53,500 bases of DNA from Mycobacterium sp. (GCA_025965895.1 JAOPWC010000178.1:1-53500), one strand, 5' to 3'. Counted from the first letter of the stretch, positions 25,426 to 36,304 are shown. Notes: generated from the letters alone by a model not told the origin. Numbers and translations are program-made.

Positions 25426-27074
25426 TCTGGGGCTCGACGCGGCGCATTCACCGGCGTTCTGCACCTCTGCTGCGCGGGCTGAGTGCGTTGAGTCGAGCCA
25501 CGGGTCTTCTCTGGCGACGGTCGCTGCAGCTTCGGGTGGTGGCCCTGACGCTGGGGCTGTCGCTGGTCGTGATCATGGTTCTCGGCTTCGTGCTGACCAG
25601 CCAGATCACTGACCGGGTGCTCGAGGCGAAAGTCCGCGCCGCCACGGAAGAGATCGACCGGGCCCGCACCACCGTCAGCGGCATCGTCGGCGGCGAGGAG
25701 ACCCGCTCCCTCGACAGCAGCCTGCAGCTGGCCCGCAACACGCTGACCGACCGTAAGACCGACCCCACCGCCGGTGGCGGACTCGCCGGCACCTTCGACG
25801 CGGTCCTGGTGGTACCCGGCGACGGCCCGCGCGCGGCCGCGTCGGCCGGGCCTGTGCAGCAGATCCCGGCCTCGTTACGCGACTTCGTCAAGGCCGGACA
25901 GGTCAGCTACCAGTACGCGACGGTCCACGCAGACGGCTTTTCCGGCCCCGCGTTGATCATCGGCAGCCCCACGACGGGTCCGGTGCGTGCGGAGTTGTAC
26001 CTGATCTTCCCGCTCAACAGCGAGGAGAGCACGATCGCCCTGGTTCGCGGCACGATGCTGACCGGCGGTGTGGTGCTTCTGGGCCTGCTCGCAGCGATCG
26101 CACTGCTGGTCGCCCGTCAGATCGTGCTGCCGGTGCGGTCGGCGTCACGGATCGCGGAGCGGTTCGCCGAAGGTCACCTGGCCGAGCGTATGCCGGTACG
26201 CGGCGAGGACGACATGGCGCGGCTGGCCGTGTCGTTCAACGACATGGCCGAAAGCCTGTCCCGGCAGATCACTCAGCTCGAGGAGTTCGGCAACCTGCAG
26301 CGCCGCTTCACCTCCGACGTCAGTCACGAACTACGCACACCGCTGACCACGGTGCGGATGGCCGCGGACCTGATCTACGACCACAGCGACGACCTCGACC
26401 CGGCGCTGCGCCGTTCCACCGAGCTGATGGTCAACGAGCTTGACCGTTTCGAGACGCTGCTCAACGACCTGCTGGAAATCTCCCGGCACGACGCCGGCGT
26501 GGCCGAGTTGTCCGTCGAGGCGGTGGACCTGCGCAGCACCGTGCGAAGCGCGCTGGAAGACGTCGGTCATCTGGCCGCCGACGCCGGCATCGAGCTGAAG
26601 GTGAAGCTGCCGAACCACGAGGTGATCGCCGAGGTCGACCCACGCCGCGTCGAGCGCATCCTGCGCAACCTGATCGCCAACGCGATCGACCATGCCGAGC
26701 ACAAGCCGGTACAGATCAAGATGGCCGCCGACGTCGACACCGTCGCGGTCACCGTCCGCGACTCCGGCGTCGGGCTGCGTCCCGGCGAGGAGAAGCTGGT
26801 GTTCAGCCGGTTCTGGCGGTCCGACCCATCCCGGGTGCGGCGCTCCGGCGGCACGGGCCTCGGGTTGGCCATCAGCATCGAGGACGCCCGACTGCACCAG
26901 GGCCGCCTGGAGGCTTGGGGGGAGCCGGGGAAGGGGGCCTGCTTCCGCATGACGCTGCCCCTGGTTCGCGGCCACAAGGTGACTACCAGCCCACTGCCGT
27001 TGAAGCCCATCGCGCCGGAGCGCAAGGATCGGCGCTCCGTGCGCCACCGCGAGCCGGCCTCGGAGACCGTATGA
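25422..27074 (+). CDS. mtrB: Sensor histidine kinase MtrB
   Basis: A 550-aa membrane kinase. Transmembrane helix 1 is at about 38-60, followed by an extracytoplasmic domain to about 208, helix 2 (GVVLLGLLAAIALLVARQIV), HAMP, and HisKA with H302 in SDVSHELRTPL. HATPase boxes are NLIANAIDH (N), DSGVGLRP (G1) and GGTGLGLAIS (G2). It phosphorylates MtrA. The GTG overlaps the mtrA stop and the stop overlaps lpqB (ATGA), so mtrA-mtrB-lpqB are translationally coupled. Confidence 0.96.
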   Translation: MIWGSTRRIHRRSAPLLRGLSALSRATGLLWRRSLQLRVVALTLGLSLVVIMVLGFVLTSQITDRVLEAKVRAATEEIDRARTTVSGIVGGEETRSLDSSLQLARNTLTDRKTDPTAGGGLAGTFDAVLVVPGDGPRAAASAGPVQQIPASLRDFVKAGQVSYQYATVHADGFSGPALIIGSPTTGPVRAELYLIFPLNSEESTIALVRGTMLTGGVVLLGLLAAIALLVARQIVLPVRSASRIAERFAEGHLAERMPVRGEDDMARLAVSFNDMAESLSRQITQLEEFGNLQRRFTSDVSHELRTPLTTVRMAADLIYDHSDDLDPALRRSTELMVNELDRFETLLNDLLEISRHDAGVAELSVEAVDLRSTVRSALEDVGHLAADAGIELKVKLPNHEVIAEVDPRRVERILRNLIANAIDHAEHKPVQIKMAADVDTVAVTVRDSGVGLRPGEEKLVFSRFWRSDPSRVRRSGGTGLGLAISIEDARLHQGRLEAWGEPGKGACFRMTLPLVRGHKVTTSPLPLKPIAPERKDRRSVRHREPASETV

Positions 27075-28837
27075 CACGCATCGTGGCGATGCTCGCCGCG
27101 GTGCTCGCGGTCGTGTTGCTTGCCGGCTGCGCCGGGGTGCCGTCGTCGTCGGCGCCCCGGGCGATCGGCACCGTCGAGCGTCCGCCCGCGCCGAGCCTGC
27201 CGAAGCCCTCACCCGGCATGGATCCTGACGTGCTGCTGCGTGAGTTCCTCAAGGCGACAGCCGATCCCGCGAACCGGCACCTTGCGGCGCGGCAGTTTCT
27301 GACCGAGTCGGCGTCGCGCGGATGGGACGACGCCGGCAGCGCATTGCTGATCGACGACGTGGTGTTCGTGGAAACCCGAAGCGCCGACAGGGTGTCGGTG
27401 AACATGCGCGCCGACATGCTTGGCTCGCTGTCGGACATGGGGGTGTTCGAGACGGCCGGCGGCGCGCTGCCCGACCCTGGCGCGATCGAATTGGTCAAGA
27501 CCCCCGGTGGGTGGCGCATCGACCGCCTGCCCAACGGCGTCTTCCTCGACTGGCAGCAGTTCCAGGAGACCTACAAGCGGCACAACCTGTACTTCGCCGA
27601 CCCGACCGGCAAGACCGTCGTCCCCGACCCGCGCTACGTCGCCGTGTCCGACCCCGATCAGCTCGCCACGGAACTGGTCAGCAAGCTGATCGCCGGCCCT
27701 CGCCCGGAGATGGCGAACGCGGTGCGCAACATGCTGGGCGCGCCGCTGCGGCTACGAGGGCCGGTCACCCGCGCCGACGGCGGCAAGACAGGCATCGGGC
27801 GCGGCTACGGTGGTGCCCGCGTCGACCTGGAGAATCTGACCACCACCGACCCGCACAGTCGGCAATTGCTTGCGGCCCAATTGATTTGGACGTTTGCGCG
27901 AGCCGGCATCACGGGACCCTATGTCATCAGTGCCGACGGCGCGGCGCTGGACGACCGCTTCGCCGACGGGTGGCAGGCCTCAGACGTTGCCGCCACCGAC
28001 CCGGGCGCCGCCGATGGCGCCGCCGCCGGCGTGCATGCGCTGATCGGCGGCTCGCTGGTGTCTGTCGACGGGCAGACCGCGCCGCGGGTGCCCGGGTCGT
28101 TCGGGCAGATGCCCAACCAGCAGTCGGCGACGTTGTCGCGCAGCGGACGCGACCTGGCATCGGTCGTGACGTTGCGCGGCGGGCAGCCCGACGCCGCGTC
28201 GTCGCTCTGGGTCGGGCCCAACGGGGGCGACGCCGTCGAAGCCACGGACGGCCATACGATTTCGCGGCCGTCGTGGTCACTGGACGACGCGGTGTGGGTC
28301 GTGGTCGACGGCATCAACGTCGTGCGGGTGATCCAGGAAGCGGCGTCGGGTCAGCCCGCGCGGATACCGGTGGACGCCACCGCGGTGGCCACCAAGTTCC
28401 CGGGCCCGATCTCCGAACTGCAGCTCTCGCGCGACGGCACCCGCGCGGCGATGGTGATCGGCGGCCAGGTGATCCTCGCGACCTCCGAACAGACGCCCGG
28501 CGGCGAGTATGCGTTGACCTATCCGCGGCGGCTGGGGTTCGGGCTCGGCAACTCTGCCGTGTCGCTGTCGTGGCGCACCGGCGACGACATCGTCGTCAGC
28601 CGCAACGACCCGCAGCACCCGGTGTCCTACGTCAATCTGGACGGCGTCAACTCCGACGGGCCCAACCGCAACCTGCGGGCGCCGGTTTCAACGGTGGCCG
28701 CCAACCCGTCGACAGTGTATGTGGCCGACCAGCGCGGTGTGGTGCAGCTGTCAGGCTCGGGCGCCGACGGAGGTCAGACCTGGATCGAGGTGCGCGCGTT
28801 GATGGTGCCCGGTGCGGTTCCGGTGCTGTCGGGCTGA
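27071..28837 (+). CDS. lpqB: Lipoprotein LpqB
   Basis: A 588-aa lipoprotein with signal peptide and lipobox LAGC (Cys near residue 20). A GerMN domain lies around residues 215-330 (LATELVSKLIAGPRPEMANAVRNMLGAPLRL...), followed by a C-terminal beta-propeller-like region with repeated Asp/Gly strands. LpqB is the accessory protein of the MtrAB system, interacting with MtrB's extracytoplasmic part. The ATG overlaps the mtrB stop. The stop is directly followed, in frame, by the comF-like remnant. Confidence 0.95.
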   Translation: MTRIVAMLAAVLAVVLLAGCAGVPSSSAPRAIGTVERPPAPSLPKPSPGMDPDVLLREFLKATADPANRHLAARQFLTESASRGWDDAGSALLIDDVVFVETRSADRVSVNMRADMLGSLSDMGVFETAGGALPDPGAIELVKTPGGWRIDRLPNGVFLDWQQFQETYKRHNLYFADPTGKTVVPDPRYVAVSDPDQLATELVSKLIAGPRPEMANAVRNMLGAPLRLRGPVTRADGGKTGIGRGYGGARVDLENLTTTDPHSRQLLAAQLIWTFARAGITGPYVISADGAALDDRFADGWQASDVAATDPGAADGAAAGVHALIGGSLVSVDGQTAPRVPGSFGQMPNQQSATLSRSGRDLASVVTLRGGQPDAASSLWVGPNGGDAVEATDGHTISRPSWSLDDAVWVVVDGINVVRVIQEAASGQPARIPVDATAVATKFPGPISELQLSRDGTRAAMVIGGQVILATSEQTPGGEYALTYPRRLGFGLGNSAVSLSWRTGDDIVVSRNDPQHPVSYVNLDGVNSDGPNRNLRAPVSTVAANPSTVYVADQRGVVQLSGSGADGGQTWIEVRALMVPGAVPVLSG

Positions 28838-28891
28838 CTCGACACCGTTGGTGCCCCAGTGGCCGGTGTGCTCGCACTCTCCCTTGCTTGA
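28838..28891 (+). pseudogene. Candidate comF C-terminal remnant
   Basis: Directly after the lpqB stop, in the same frame, 17 codons read LDTVGAPVAGVLALSLA and then a stop (28889-28891). This resembles the end of ComF-type phosphoribosyltransferases (a strand after the PRPP motif, ending VxAVLALAxA). In M. tuberculosis lpqB is followed by Rv3243c and comF (Rv3242c), then hpf, as I recall; here no comF gene fits into the 312 bp available. The fragment is short, so this is a hypothesis. Confidence 0.35.
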
Positions 28892-28963
28892 CGCGACAGC
28901 CAATTACCCCGCGATCAAACATGCGTGAAGAACTCGCAACAGGTCTGCCGAATGGGTGGCACG

Positions 28964-28978
28964 CCGTGGTGAACACGG
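28964..28978. repeat. Inverted repeat in hpf leader, copy 1
   Basis: CCGTG (28964-28968) and CACGG (28974-28978) flank GTGAA. It shares GTGAACA with copy 2 (28969-28975 versus 29002-29008). Confidence 0.4.
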
Positions 28979-28999
28979 ACTACCGTCGGGGCCAAGAAC

Positions 29000-29016
29000 C
29001 CGTGAACAATTCACGG
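29000..29016. repeat. Inverted repeat in hpf leader, copy 2
   Basis: CCGTGAA (29000-29006) and TTCACGG (29010-29016), a perfect 7-bp inverted repeat around CAA. Its centre lies about 37 bp from that of copy 1, so the two could be paired binding sites or stacked hairpins. Confidence 0.45.
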
Positions 29017-29021
29017 CGGCA

Positions 29022-29039
29022 CCCCGATCTTTCCCGGGG
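29022..29039 (+). repeat. Hairpin in hpf leader
   Basis: CCCCG (29022-29026) pairs with CGGGG (29035-29039) over an 8-nt loop ATCTTTCC. Confidence 0.35.
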
Positions 29040-29149
29040 CGCTAACCGCCTCAGAGTCCTAGGAGGTGTGCCTTCGACATCTGGCCGCGCGGGGCGCAAC
29101 CCGGTGGCGCATTCAGGCCAACCGACTCTCACAGAAACGAGTTGTCTAT

Positions 29150-29833
29150 ATGTCAATCCGATCCGTGGAATCCAACCAGCTTCTCGCCGATGCCGACGAG
29201 CCGGCGGAGCTGCCCGCCGCCGAGGTTGTGGTAAAGGGCCGCAACGTCGAGATTCCTGACCACTACCGCGTGTACGTCGCCCAGAAACTCGCCCGCCTCG
29301 AGCGGCTCGACCGGACCATCTACCTGTTCGACGTCGAACTCGACCACGAGCGCAACCGCCGCCAGCGCAAGAACTGTCAACACGTCGAGATCACCGCCCG
29401 CGGCCGTGGCCCGGTGGTTCGCGGCGAAGCGTGCGCCGACAGCTTTTACGCGGCCTTCGAGTCCGCGGTGTGCAAGCTCGAGGGCCGGCTGAGGCGCAGC
29501 AAGGACCGGCGCAAAGTCCACTACGGCGACAAGACGCCCGTCTCGCTGTCGCAGGCCACGGCCGTCGCGCCGGCAGAGGATGCCGCCGAGGCGTTCGACG
29601 TCGGGGCCGGCTCACCACCGGCCCCCGGCGCCACGCCAGTCGATGACCATGAACCTGGCCGCATCGTCCGCACCAAGGAGCACCCGGCCAAGCCGATGAC
29701 CGTCGACGACGCCCTCTACGAGATGGAGCTGGTCGGACACGACTTCTTCCTGTTCCATGACAAGGAGAGCGATAAGGCCTGCGTGGTCTACCGGCGGCAC
29801 GCCTACGATTACGGTTTGATCCGCCTCTCCTGA
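29150..29833 (+). CDS. hpf: Long-form ribosome hibernation factor HPF (RafS type)
   Basis: A 227-aa long HPF. The N-terminal ribosome-binding domain is at about 20-125 (VVKGRNVEIPDHYRVYVAQKLARLER; FDVELDHERNRRQRKNCQHVEITARGRG), then a variable linker, then the C-terminal dimerisation domain (PMTVDDALYEMELVGHDFFLFHDKESDKACVVYRRHAYDYGLIRL). It binds the 30S decoding centre and promotes 100S or protected 70S ribosomes. The ATG at 29150 was chosen by homology; no strong ribosome site is visible. It lies 92 bp before secA1. Confidence 0.93.
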   Translation: MSIRSVESNQLLADADEPAELPAAEVVVKGRNVEIPDHYRVYVAQKLARLERLDRTIYLFDVELDHERNRRQRKNCQHVEITARGRGPVVRGEACADSFYAAFESAVCKLEGRLRRSKDRRKVHYGDKTPVSLSQATAVAPAEDAAEAFDVGAGSPPAPGATPVDDHEPGRIVRTKEHPAKPMTVDDALYEMELVGHDFFLFHDKESDKACVVYRRHAYDYGLIRLS

Positions 29834-29838
29834 ACACG

Positions 29839-29850
29839 GCGGGCGCCCGC
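29839..29850. repeat. GC palindrome between hpf and secA1
   Basis: GCGGGCGCCCGC is a perfect 12-bp palindrome 6 bp after the hpf stop. It could form the stem of a weak terminator, but there is no loop and no U-tract. Confidence 0.3.
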
Positions 29851-29880
29851 TGGTTGAACCGGTGGTGTCGGCGTGTCACC

Positions 29881-29886
29881 TAGGAT
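29881..29886 (+). promoter_or_regulatory. Candidate -10 of secA1
   Basis: TAGGAT fits TANNNT. It lies 39 nt before the GTG start of secA1, and CAGGGGATA provides the ribosome site. No good -35 at the right spacing is seen. Confidence 0.35.
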
Positions 29887-29925
29887 GGTGGACGCCGAAG
29901 TTTTCAATCAACAGGGGATATTGCT

Positions 29926-32780
<2,855 letters not shown>

Positions 32781-32784
<4 letters not shown>

Positions 32785-32948
32785 CTGCTCTGCTCGAGCA
32801 GTCCCGCGATGCGCTCCACTGTCGCCCGCATGCCGTCGCGTTCGGCAGCTATCAACTCGTAGCGCCAGATCCGGCCGCCGACAAGCCCGCCCAGCATCGT
32901 GGTCCGCGCGTTGATCACACGTTCGACACTGACGGTGTTGTCTTGCAC
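32781..32948 (-). pseudogene. Collapsed SRPBCC (polyketide cyclase-like) gene remnant
   Basis: A 55-codon minus-strand frame from a GTG at 32948 to a TAG at 32781 reads TVSVERVINA at its N-terminus, GGLVGGRIWRYEL in the middle, and RATVERIAGLLEQ at the end. These resemble, in order, the first strand, the GGRIWRYEL strand and the last helix of mycobacterial SRPBCC proteins, which are normally about 150 aa. The segments between are missing, so it looks like a gene shortened by in-frame internal deletions. No strong ribosome site is seen. It might still be a short real peptide. Confidence 0.5.
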
Positions 32949-33015
32949 GGCAGAAAGGTTAGCCGGTTTCGGCTACGGTGGCTGATGCGTTGAGCGAGGG
33001 GAGGGTTCCGCCGCA

Positions 33016-34425
33016 ATGGTGACGAGGTTGTCGGCATCCGATGCGGCCTTCTACTTTCTCGAGGCCACCGCCACCCCGATGTACGTGGGGTCGCTGTCGA
33101 TCCTGCGCCGTCCCCGCGCCGGATTGAGCTACGAGACCCTGCTGATCGCCGTCGAGAAACGGTTGCCCCAGATCCCGCGGTACCGGCAGAAGATCCGCGA
33201 GGTCACCCTCGGGCTGGCCCGGCCGGTGTGGATCGACGACCACGATTTCGACATCACCTACCACATCCGCCGTTCCGCGCTGCCGTCCCCGGGCAGCGAC
33301 GAACAACTGCACGACCTGGTGGCCCGGCTCGGCTCGCGGCCGCTGGACAAGTCCCGGCCGCTGTGGGAGATGTATCTGGTCGAGGGCTTGACCAAGAACC
33401 GCGTCGCGATCTATACGAAATCCCATCAGGCTCTCGTCAACGGCATGAGCGCGCTGGAGATCGGGCACGTGATTGCCGACCGCACCCAGCGCGCACAGGA
33501 CTTCGGCGAGGACATCTGGATTCCGGCGCGCGAACCAAGCACCACGGAACTTGTGGTGGGCGCGGTCGGCGACTGGGTGGCGCGCCCTACGACACAACTT
33601 GCGGCCGTCCGTTCGGCGGTCACCGACATCGCCACCAACGCCGGCTACCTGGCCGACATCGGCCGCTCCGTGGCGCACACGGCCCGCACCGTCATCCGTG
33701 GCACCGCCCCCAGCAGCCCGCTGAACACCACGGTGTCGCGCAACCGGCGCTTCACCGTGGCGACCGGCCGCCTCGAGGACTACCGACATCTGCGGTCCCG
33801 ATATGACTGCGACGTCAACGACGTGGTGCTGGCCGTGGTCGCGGGCGCGCTGCGTAACTGGCTGCTCTCGCGCGGTGAGCCCGTCACCCCCACATCGACG
33901 GTGCGGGCGATGGCGCCGATGTCGGTTTATCCGCAGGCCGACCTGCACACCAACGCCGGACCCGGCCAGGCGATCAGCGAGGTTTCGCCGTTTCTGGTCG
34001 ACCTGCCGGTCGGTGAGAGCAATGCCGTCGTGCGGCTGTCGCAGATCGCCCACGCCACCGAGTCGCTCCCCACCCCGGCACGAGTCGACGCGCGCACGAT
34101 CGTCACGCTGTCCGGCTTCGCGCCGCCAACCCTGCACGCGATGGGTATCCGCGTCGCCACGACCTACTCCGCTCGTGTCTTCAACCTGCTGATGACCAAC
34201 GTCCCGGGTCCGCAGTTACAGATGTACGTCGCCGGCGCGAAACTGCTCGAGACCTACGCGGTGCCGCCATTGCTGCACAACCAGGTCCTGGCAATAGGCG
34301 CGACGTCGTATTGCGGCAACGTGTATTTCGGCATCAACGCCGACCGTGACGCGATGAGCGACGTGGAGATGCTGCCGACGCTGCTGCGCGAATCGCTCGA
34401 AGAGCTGCTGGAGGCCGCACAGTAG
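33016..34425 (+). CDS. tgs3: WS/DGAT-family acyltransferase (Tgs3 type)
   Basis: A 469-aa protein of the wax ester synthase/diacylglycerol acyltransferase family, start ATG at 33016 after GAGGGGAGGG. It has the N-terminal MVTRLSASDAAFYFLEATATPMYVGSLSIL and the C-terminal SNVPGP-like MTNVPGPQLQMYVAGAK segment. The catalytic HHxxxDG is replaced by SHQALVNG (near residues 136-143). In M. tuberculosis, as I recall, this locus is split (Rv3234c/Rv3233c); here it is one intact frame. Activity as a triacylglycerol synthase is uncertain. Confidence 0.88.
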   Translation: MVTRLSASDAAFYFLEATATPMYVGSLSILRRPRAGLSYETLLIAVEKRLPQIPRYRQKIREVTLGLARPVWIDDHDFDITYHIRRSALPSPGSDEQLHDLVARLGSRPLDKSRPLWEMYLVEGLTKNRVAIYTKSHQALVNGMSALEIGHVIADRTQRAQDFGEDIWIPAREPSTTELVVGAVGDWVARPTTQLAAVRSAVTDIATNAGYLADIGRSVAHTARTVIRGTAPSSPLNTTVSRNRRFTVATGRLEDYRHLRSRYDCDVNDVVLAVVAGALRNWLLSRGEPVTPTSTVRAMAPMSVYPQADLHTNAGPGQAISEVSPFLVDLPVGESNAVVRLSQIAHATESLPTPARVDARTIVTLSGFAPPTLHAMGIRVATTYSARVFNLLMTNVPGPQLQMYVAGAKLLETYAVPPLLHNQVLAIGATSYCGNVYFGINADRDAMSDVEMLPTLLRESLEELLEAAQ

Positions 34426-34529
34426 TCTCCGGCAGTACGATTCGACAGTGGGCCACGAGAGACAACGGGCAATGCCGCCAAGCCGATGATGGCGCGGCAC
34501 AGCGCTGCGCTGCCCGTGCCCACATCGTG

Positions 34530-35027
34530 ATGCGGGTCTACGTCCCGGTGACGCTGTCCATGCTGGGGCGGCTGGTTGCTGACGGCATGGTGCACGCCAC
34601 GAACGGCACCGCGTTCGCCGTCACCCCGACGCTGCGGGAGGCGTACGCCGAGGGCGACGACGACGAACTCGCCGAGGTGGCATTGCGCGATGCCACGCTG
34701 GCGTCGCTGCGACTGTTGGGCGGCCAGGAGCCCGACGAACAGCCGCGGCGGCGGGCCGTGCTGGTGGCCGACGTCGACGACGCGAAGCCGCGCCCCGACC
34801 TCGACGATGCCGTGGTGCGGCTGGCGGGCCCGGTGCGCTTCGACCGGGTCGTGTGCGCGCATGTCGACAACGCCGACGCAGAACCGGCGGTGGCCGCCGC
34901 GATCGACGCGATCGACGCTGCCGACCTCGGCGACGAGGACGCCGAGCTGGTCGTCGGAGACGCGCAGGACCACGACTTGGCCTGGTACGGCCCGCAGGAA
35001 CTGCCGTTTCTGCTGGAACTGCTTTAG
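34530..35027 (+). CDS. Conserved actinobacterial protein (Rv3231c type)
   Basis: A 165-aa acidic protein of unknown function, starting MRVYVPVTLSMLGRLV. It is rich in Ala/Asp, with a repeating AxxAIDAIDAADLGDED pattern near residues 118-137 and a C-terminus LAWYGPQELPFLLELL. The family is conserved next to the desA3 oxidoreductase in mycobacteria. ATG at 34530 was chosen; a GTG one codon earlier is possible. The 104 bp between it and tgs3 contain nothing recognised, and the ppk2 gene I expect here from M. tuberculosis is absent. Confidence 0.82.
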   Translation: MRVYVPVTLSMLGRLVADGMVHATNGTAFAVTPTLREAYAEGDDDELAEVALRDATLASLRLLGGQEPDEQPRRRAVLVADVDDAKPRPDLDDAVVRLAGPVRFDRVVCAHVDNADAEPAVAAAIDAIDAADLGDEDAELVVGDAQDHDLAWYGPQELPFLLELL

Positions 35028-35048
35028 GGGGATAAGTTGTTACGCAAC

Positions 35049-35069
35049 CGTAGGTTACGGTATCGTAGG
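35049..35069 (+). promoter_or_regulatory. Shared 21-bp element upstream of the oxidoreductase gene
   Basis: CGTAGGTTACGGTA followed by T and then CGTAGG. The same 21 bp with one base changed (A instead of T) lies upstream of desA3 at 36264-36284. Inside it CGTAGG repeats with a 15-bp period, and the second copy here continues as GTAGGTTA to 35072. It lies 27 bp before the ATG at 35097, where an operator or promoter element is expected. Confidence 0.6.
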
Positions 35070-35096
35070 TTATTGCCGACCGACTTACGGAGTGTG

Positions 35097-36236
35097 ATGG
35101 GTTCGAGAATCCGCAAGCCGACTGCGGTCGTGGCGGACACGCGACGAGCGACGGTCGCGGGCGGCAGCGCGAAGCACCCGGTCTGGCGGACGTTGCGGGC
35201 GGTGGCCGGCCAGATCACCACGCCGTTGCTGCCCGACGATTATCTGAAGCTGGCCAACCCTCTCTGGTCGGCGCGGGAACTTCGGGGCCGCGTGCTGGAA
35301 GTCCGCCGCGAGACCACGGACTCGGCCACGTTGGTGATCAAGCCTGGCTGGGGGTTCGAGTTCAATTACCAGCCCGGCCAGTACATCGGCATCGGTCTGC
35401 TCGTCGAGGGGCGCTGGCGCTGGCGGTCCTACTCGCTGACGTCGAGCCCGCTGACGCGCAATCGGACGATCACGATCACGGTGAAGGCTATGCCCGAGGG
35501 TTTCCTGTCGACGCACCTCGTCGGCGGCGTCGCACCGGGCACGATCGTGCGGTTGGCCGCGCCGCAGGGCAACTTCGTGATGCCCGACCCCGCTCCCGCC
35601 TCCGTTCTGTTTCTCACCGCCGGCTCCGGAATCACCCCGGTGATGTCGATGCTGCGCACCATGGCTCGCCGTGATCAGGTCACCGACGTCGTGCATCTGC
35701 ACTCCGCGCCCACCGAATCCGACACGATGTTCGCCGGCGAGTTGGCCGACTTCGCGCGGACCCACGAGGGTTACCGGGTGAAATTGCGATTGACCCGCGC
35801 ACAGGGTCGGCTGGATTTGCCCGGACTCGACGCCGAGGTACCCGACTGGCGCGGTCGGCAGACCTGGGCCTGCGGCCCCGAGGGCATGCTGTCGGTGGCC
35901 GAGCGGGTGTGGGACGGTGCTGGCATCGCGGGGCAGTTGCACCTCGAGCGGTTCGCGGCCTCACGCGCCGCGGCACACGGCGCGGGCGGCACCGTGACGT
36001 TCGCGCGCAGCGGTAAGACGGCGACCGCCGACGCCGCGACGTCGCTGATGGACGCCGGCGAAAATGCCGGTGTGCAAATGCCTTTCGGCTGCCGGATGGG
36101 CATCTGCCAGTCCTGCGTCGTCGGCCTGGTCGACGGCTACGTGCGCGACCTGCGCACCGGCGCCGAGCACGAGCCGGGAACGCGCGTGCAGACGTGTATC
36201 TCGGCGGCGTCCGGCGACTGTGTGCTCGACGTCTAA
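35097..36236 (+). CDS. Ferredoxin reductase-like electron-transfer protein (DesA3 partner)
   Basis: A 379-aa oxidoreductase with an FAD-binding domain (RWRWRSYSLTSSP near residues 105-117), an NAD(P)-binding domain (LFLTAGSGITPVMSMLRTM), and a C-terminal 2Fe-2S plant-type ferredoxin with Cys ligands in PFGCRMGICQSC and the last Cys in RVQTCISA. It matches Rv3230c, which transfers electrons from NADPH to the DesA3 stearoyl desaturase. The ATG at 35097 was selected. The gene is 68 bp upstream of desA3. Confidence 0.93.
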   Translation: MGSRIRKPTAVVADTRRATVAGGSAKHPVWRTLRAVAGQITTPLLPDDYLKLANPLWSARELRGRVLEVRRETTDSATLVIKPGWGFEFNYQPGQYIGIGLLVEGRWRWRSYSLTSSPLTRNRTITITVKAMPEGFLSTHLVGGVAPGTIVRLAAPQGNFVMPDPAPASVLFLTAGSGITPVMSMLRTMARRDQVTDVVHLHSAPTESDTMFAGELADFARTHEGYRVKLRLTRAQGRLDLPGLDAEVPDWRGRQTWACGPEGMLSVAERVWDGAGIAGQLHLERFAASRAAAHGAGGTVTFARSGKTATADAATSLMDAGENAGVQMPFGCRMGICQSCVVGLVDGYVRDLRTGAEHEPGTRVQTCISAASGDCVLDV

Positions 36237-36249
36237 TCTTTACTGGCTG

Positions 36250-36284
36250 GTAACCTACGCCGCCGTAGGTTACGGTAACGTAGG
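36250..36284 (+). promoter_or_regulatory. Operator-like element upstream of desA3
   Basis: GTAACCTACG (36250-36259) and CGTAGGTTAC (36264-36273) form a perfect 10-bp inverted repeat around CCGC, typical of a TetR-like operator. The second arm begins a 21-bp stretch (36264-36284) that matches the site at 35049-35069 except for one base. AAAGGAGG (36293-36300) is the ribosome site of desA3. A desA3 promoter here would be blocked by a bound protein. Confidence 0.6.
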
Positions 36285-36304
36285 GCAACCCGAAAGGAGG
36301 CACG

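Larger units (their letters stand above)
28892..29149 (+). other. Intergenic leader region upstream of hpf
   Basis: No credible gene lies here. The region holds three inverted repeats (28964-28978, 29000-29016, 29022-29039) and an orphan AGGAGG at 29061-29066 without a well-spaced start codon. It probably carries the hpf promoter and 5' leader. An open plus-strand frame across it (from an ATG at 28920) has no coding character. Confidence 0.5.

Noticed and set aside
29061..29066. AGGAGG far upstream of hpf
   Set aside because: No start codon lies at the right spacing, and the frames reached from nearby GTGs give nothing recognisable. Kept only as part of the leader description.
27322..29259. 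Plus-strand frame through lpqB into hpf
   Set aside because: It is out of frame with both real genes, Arg-rich, and shows no domain.
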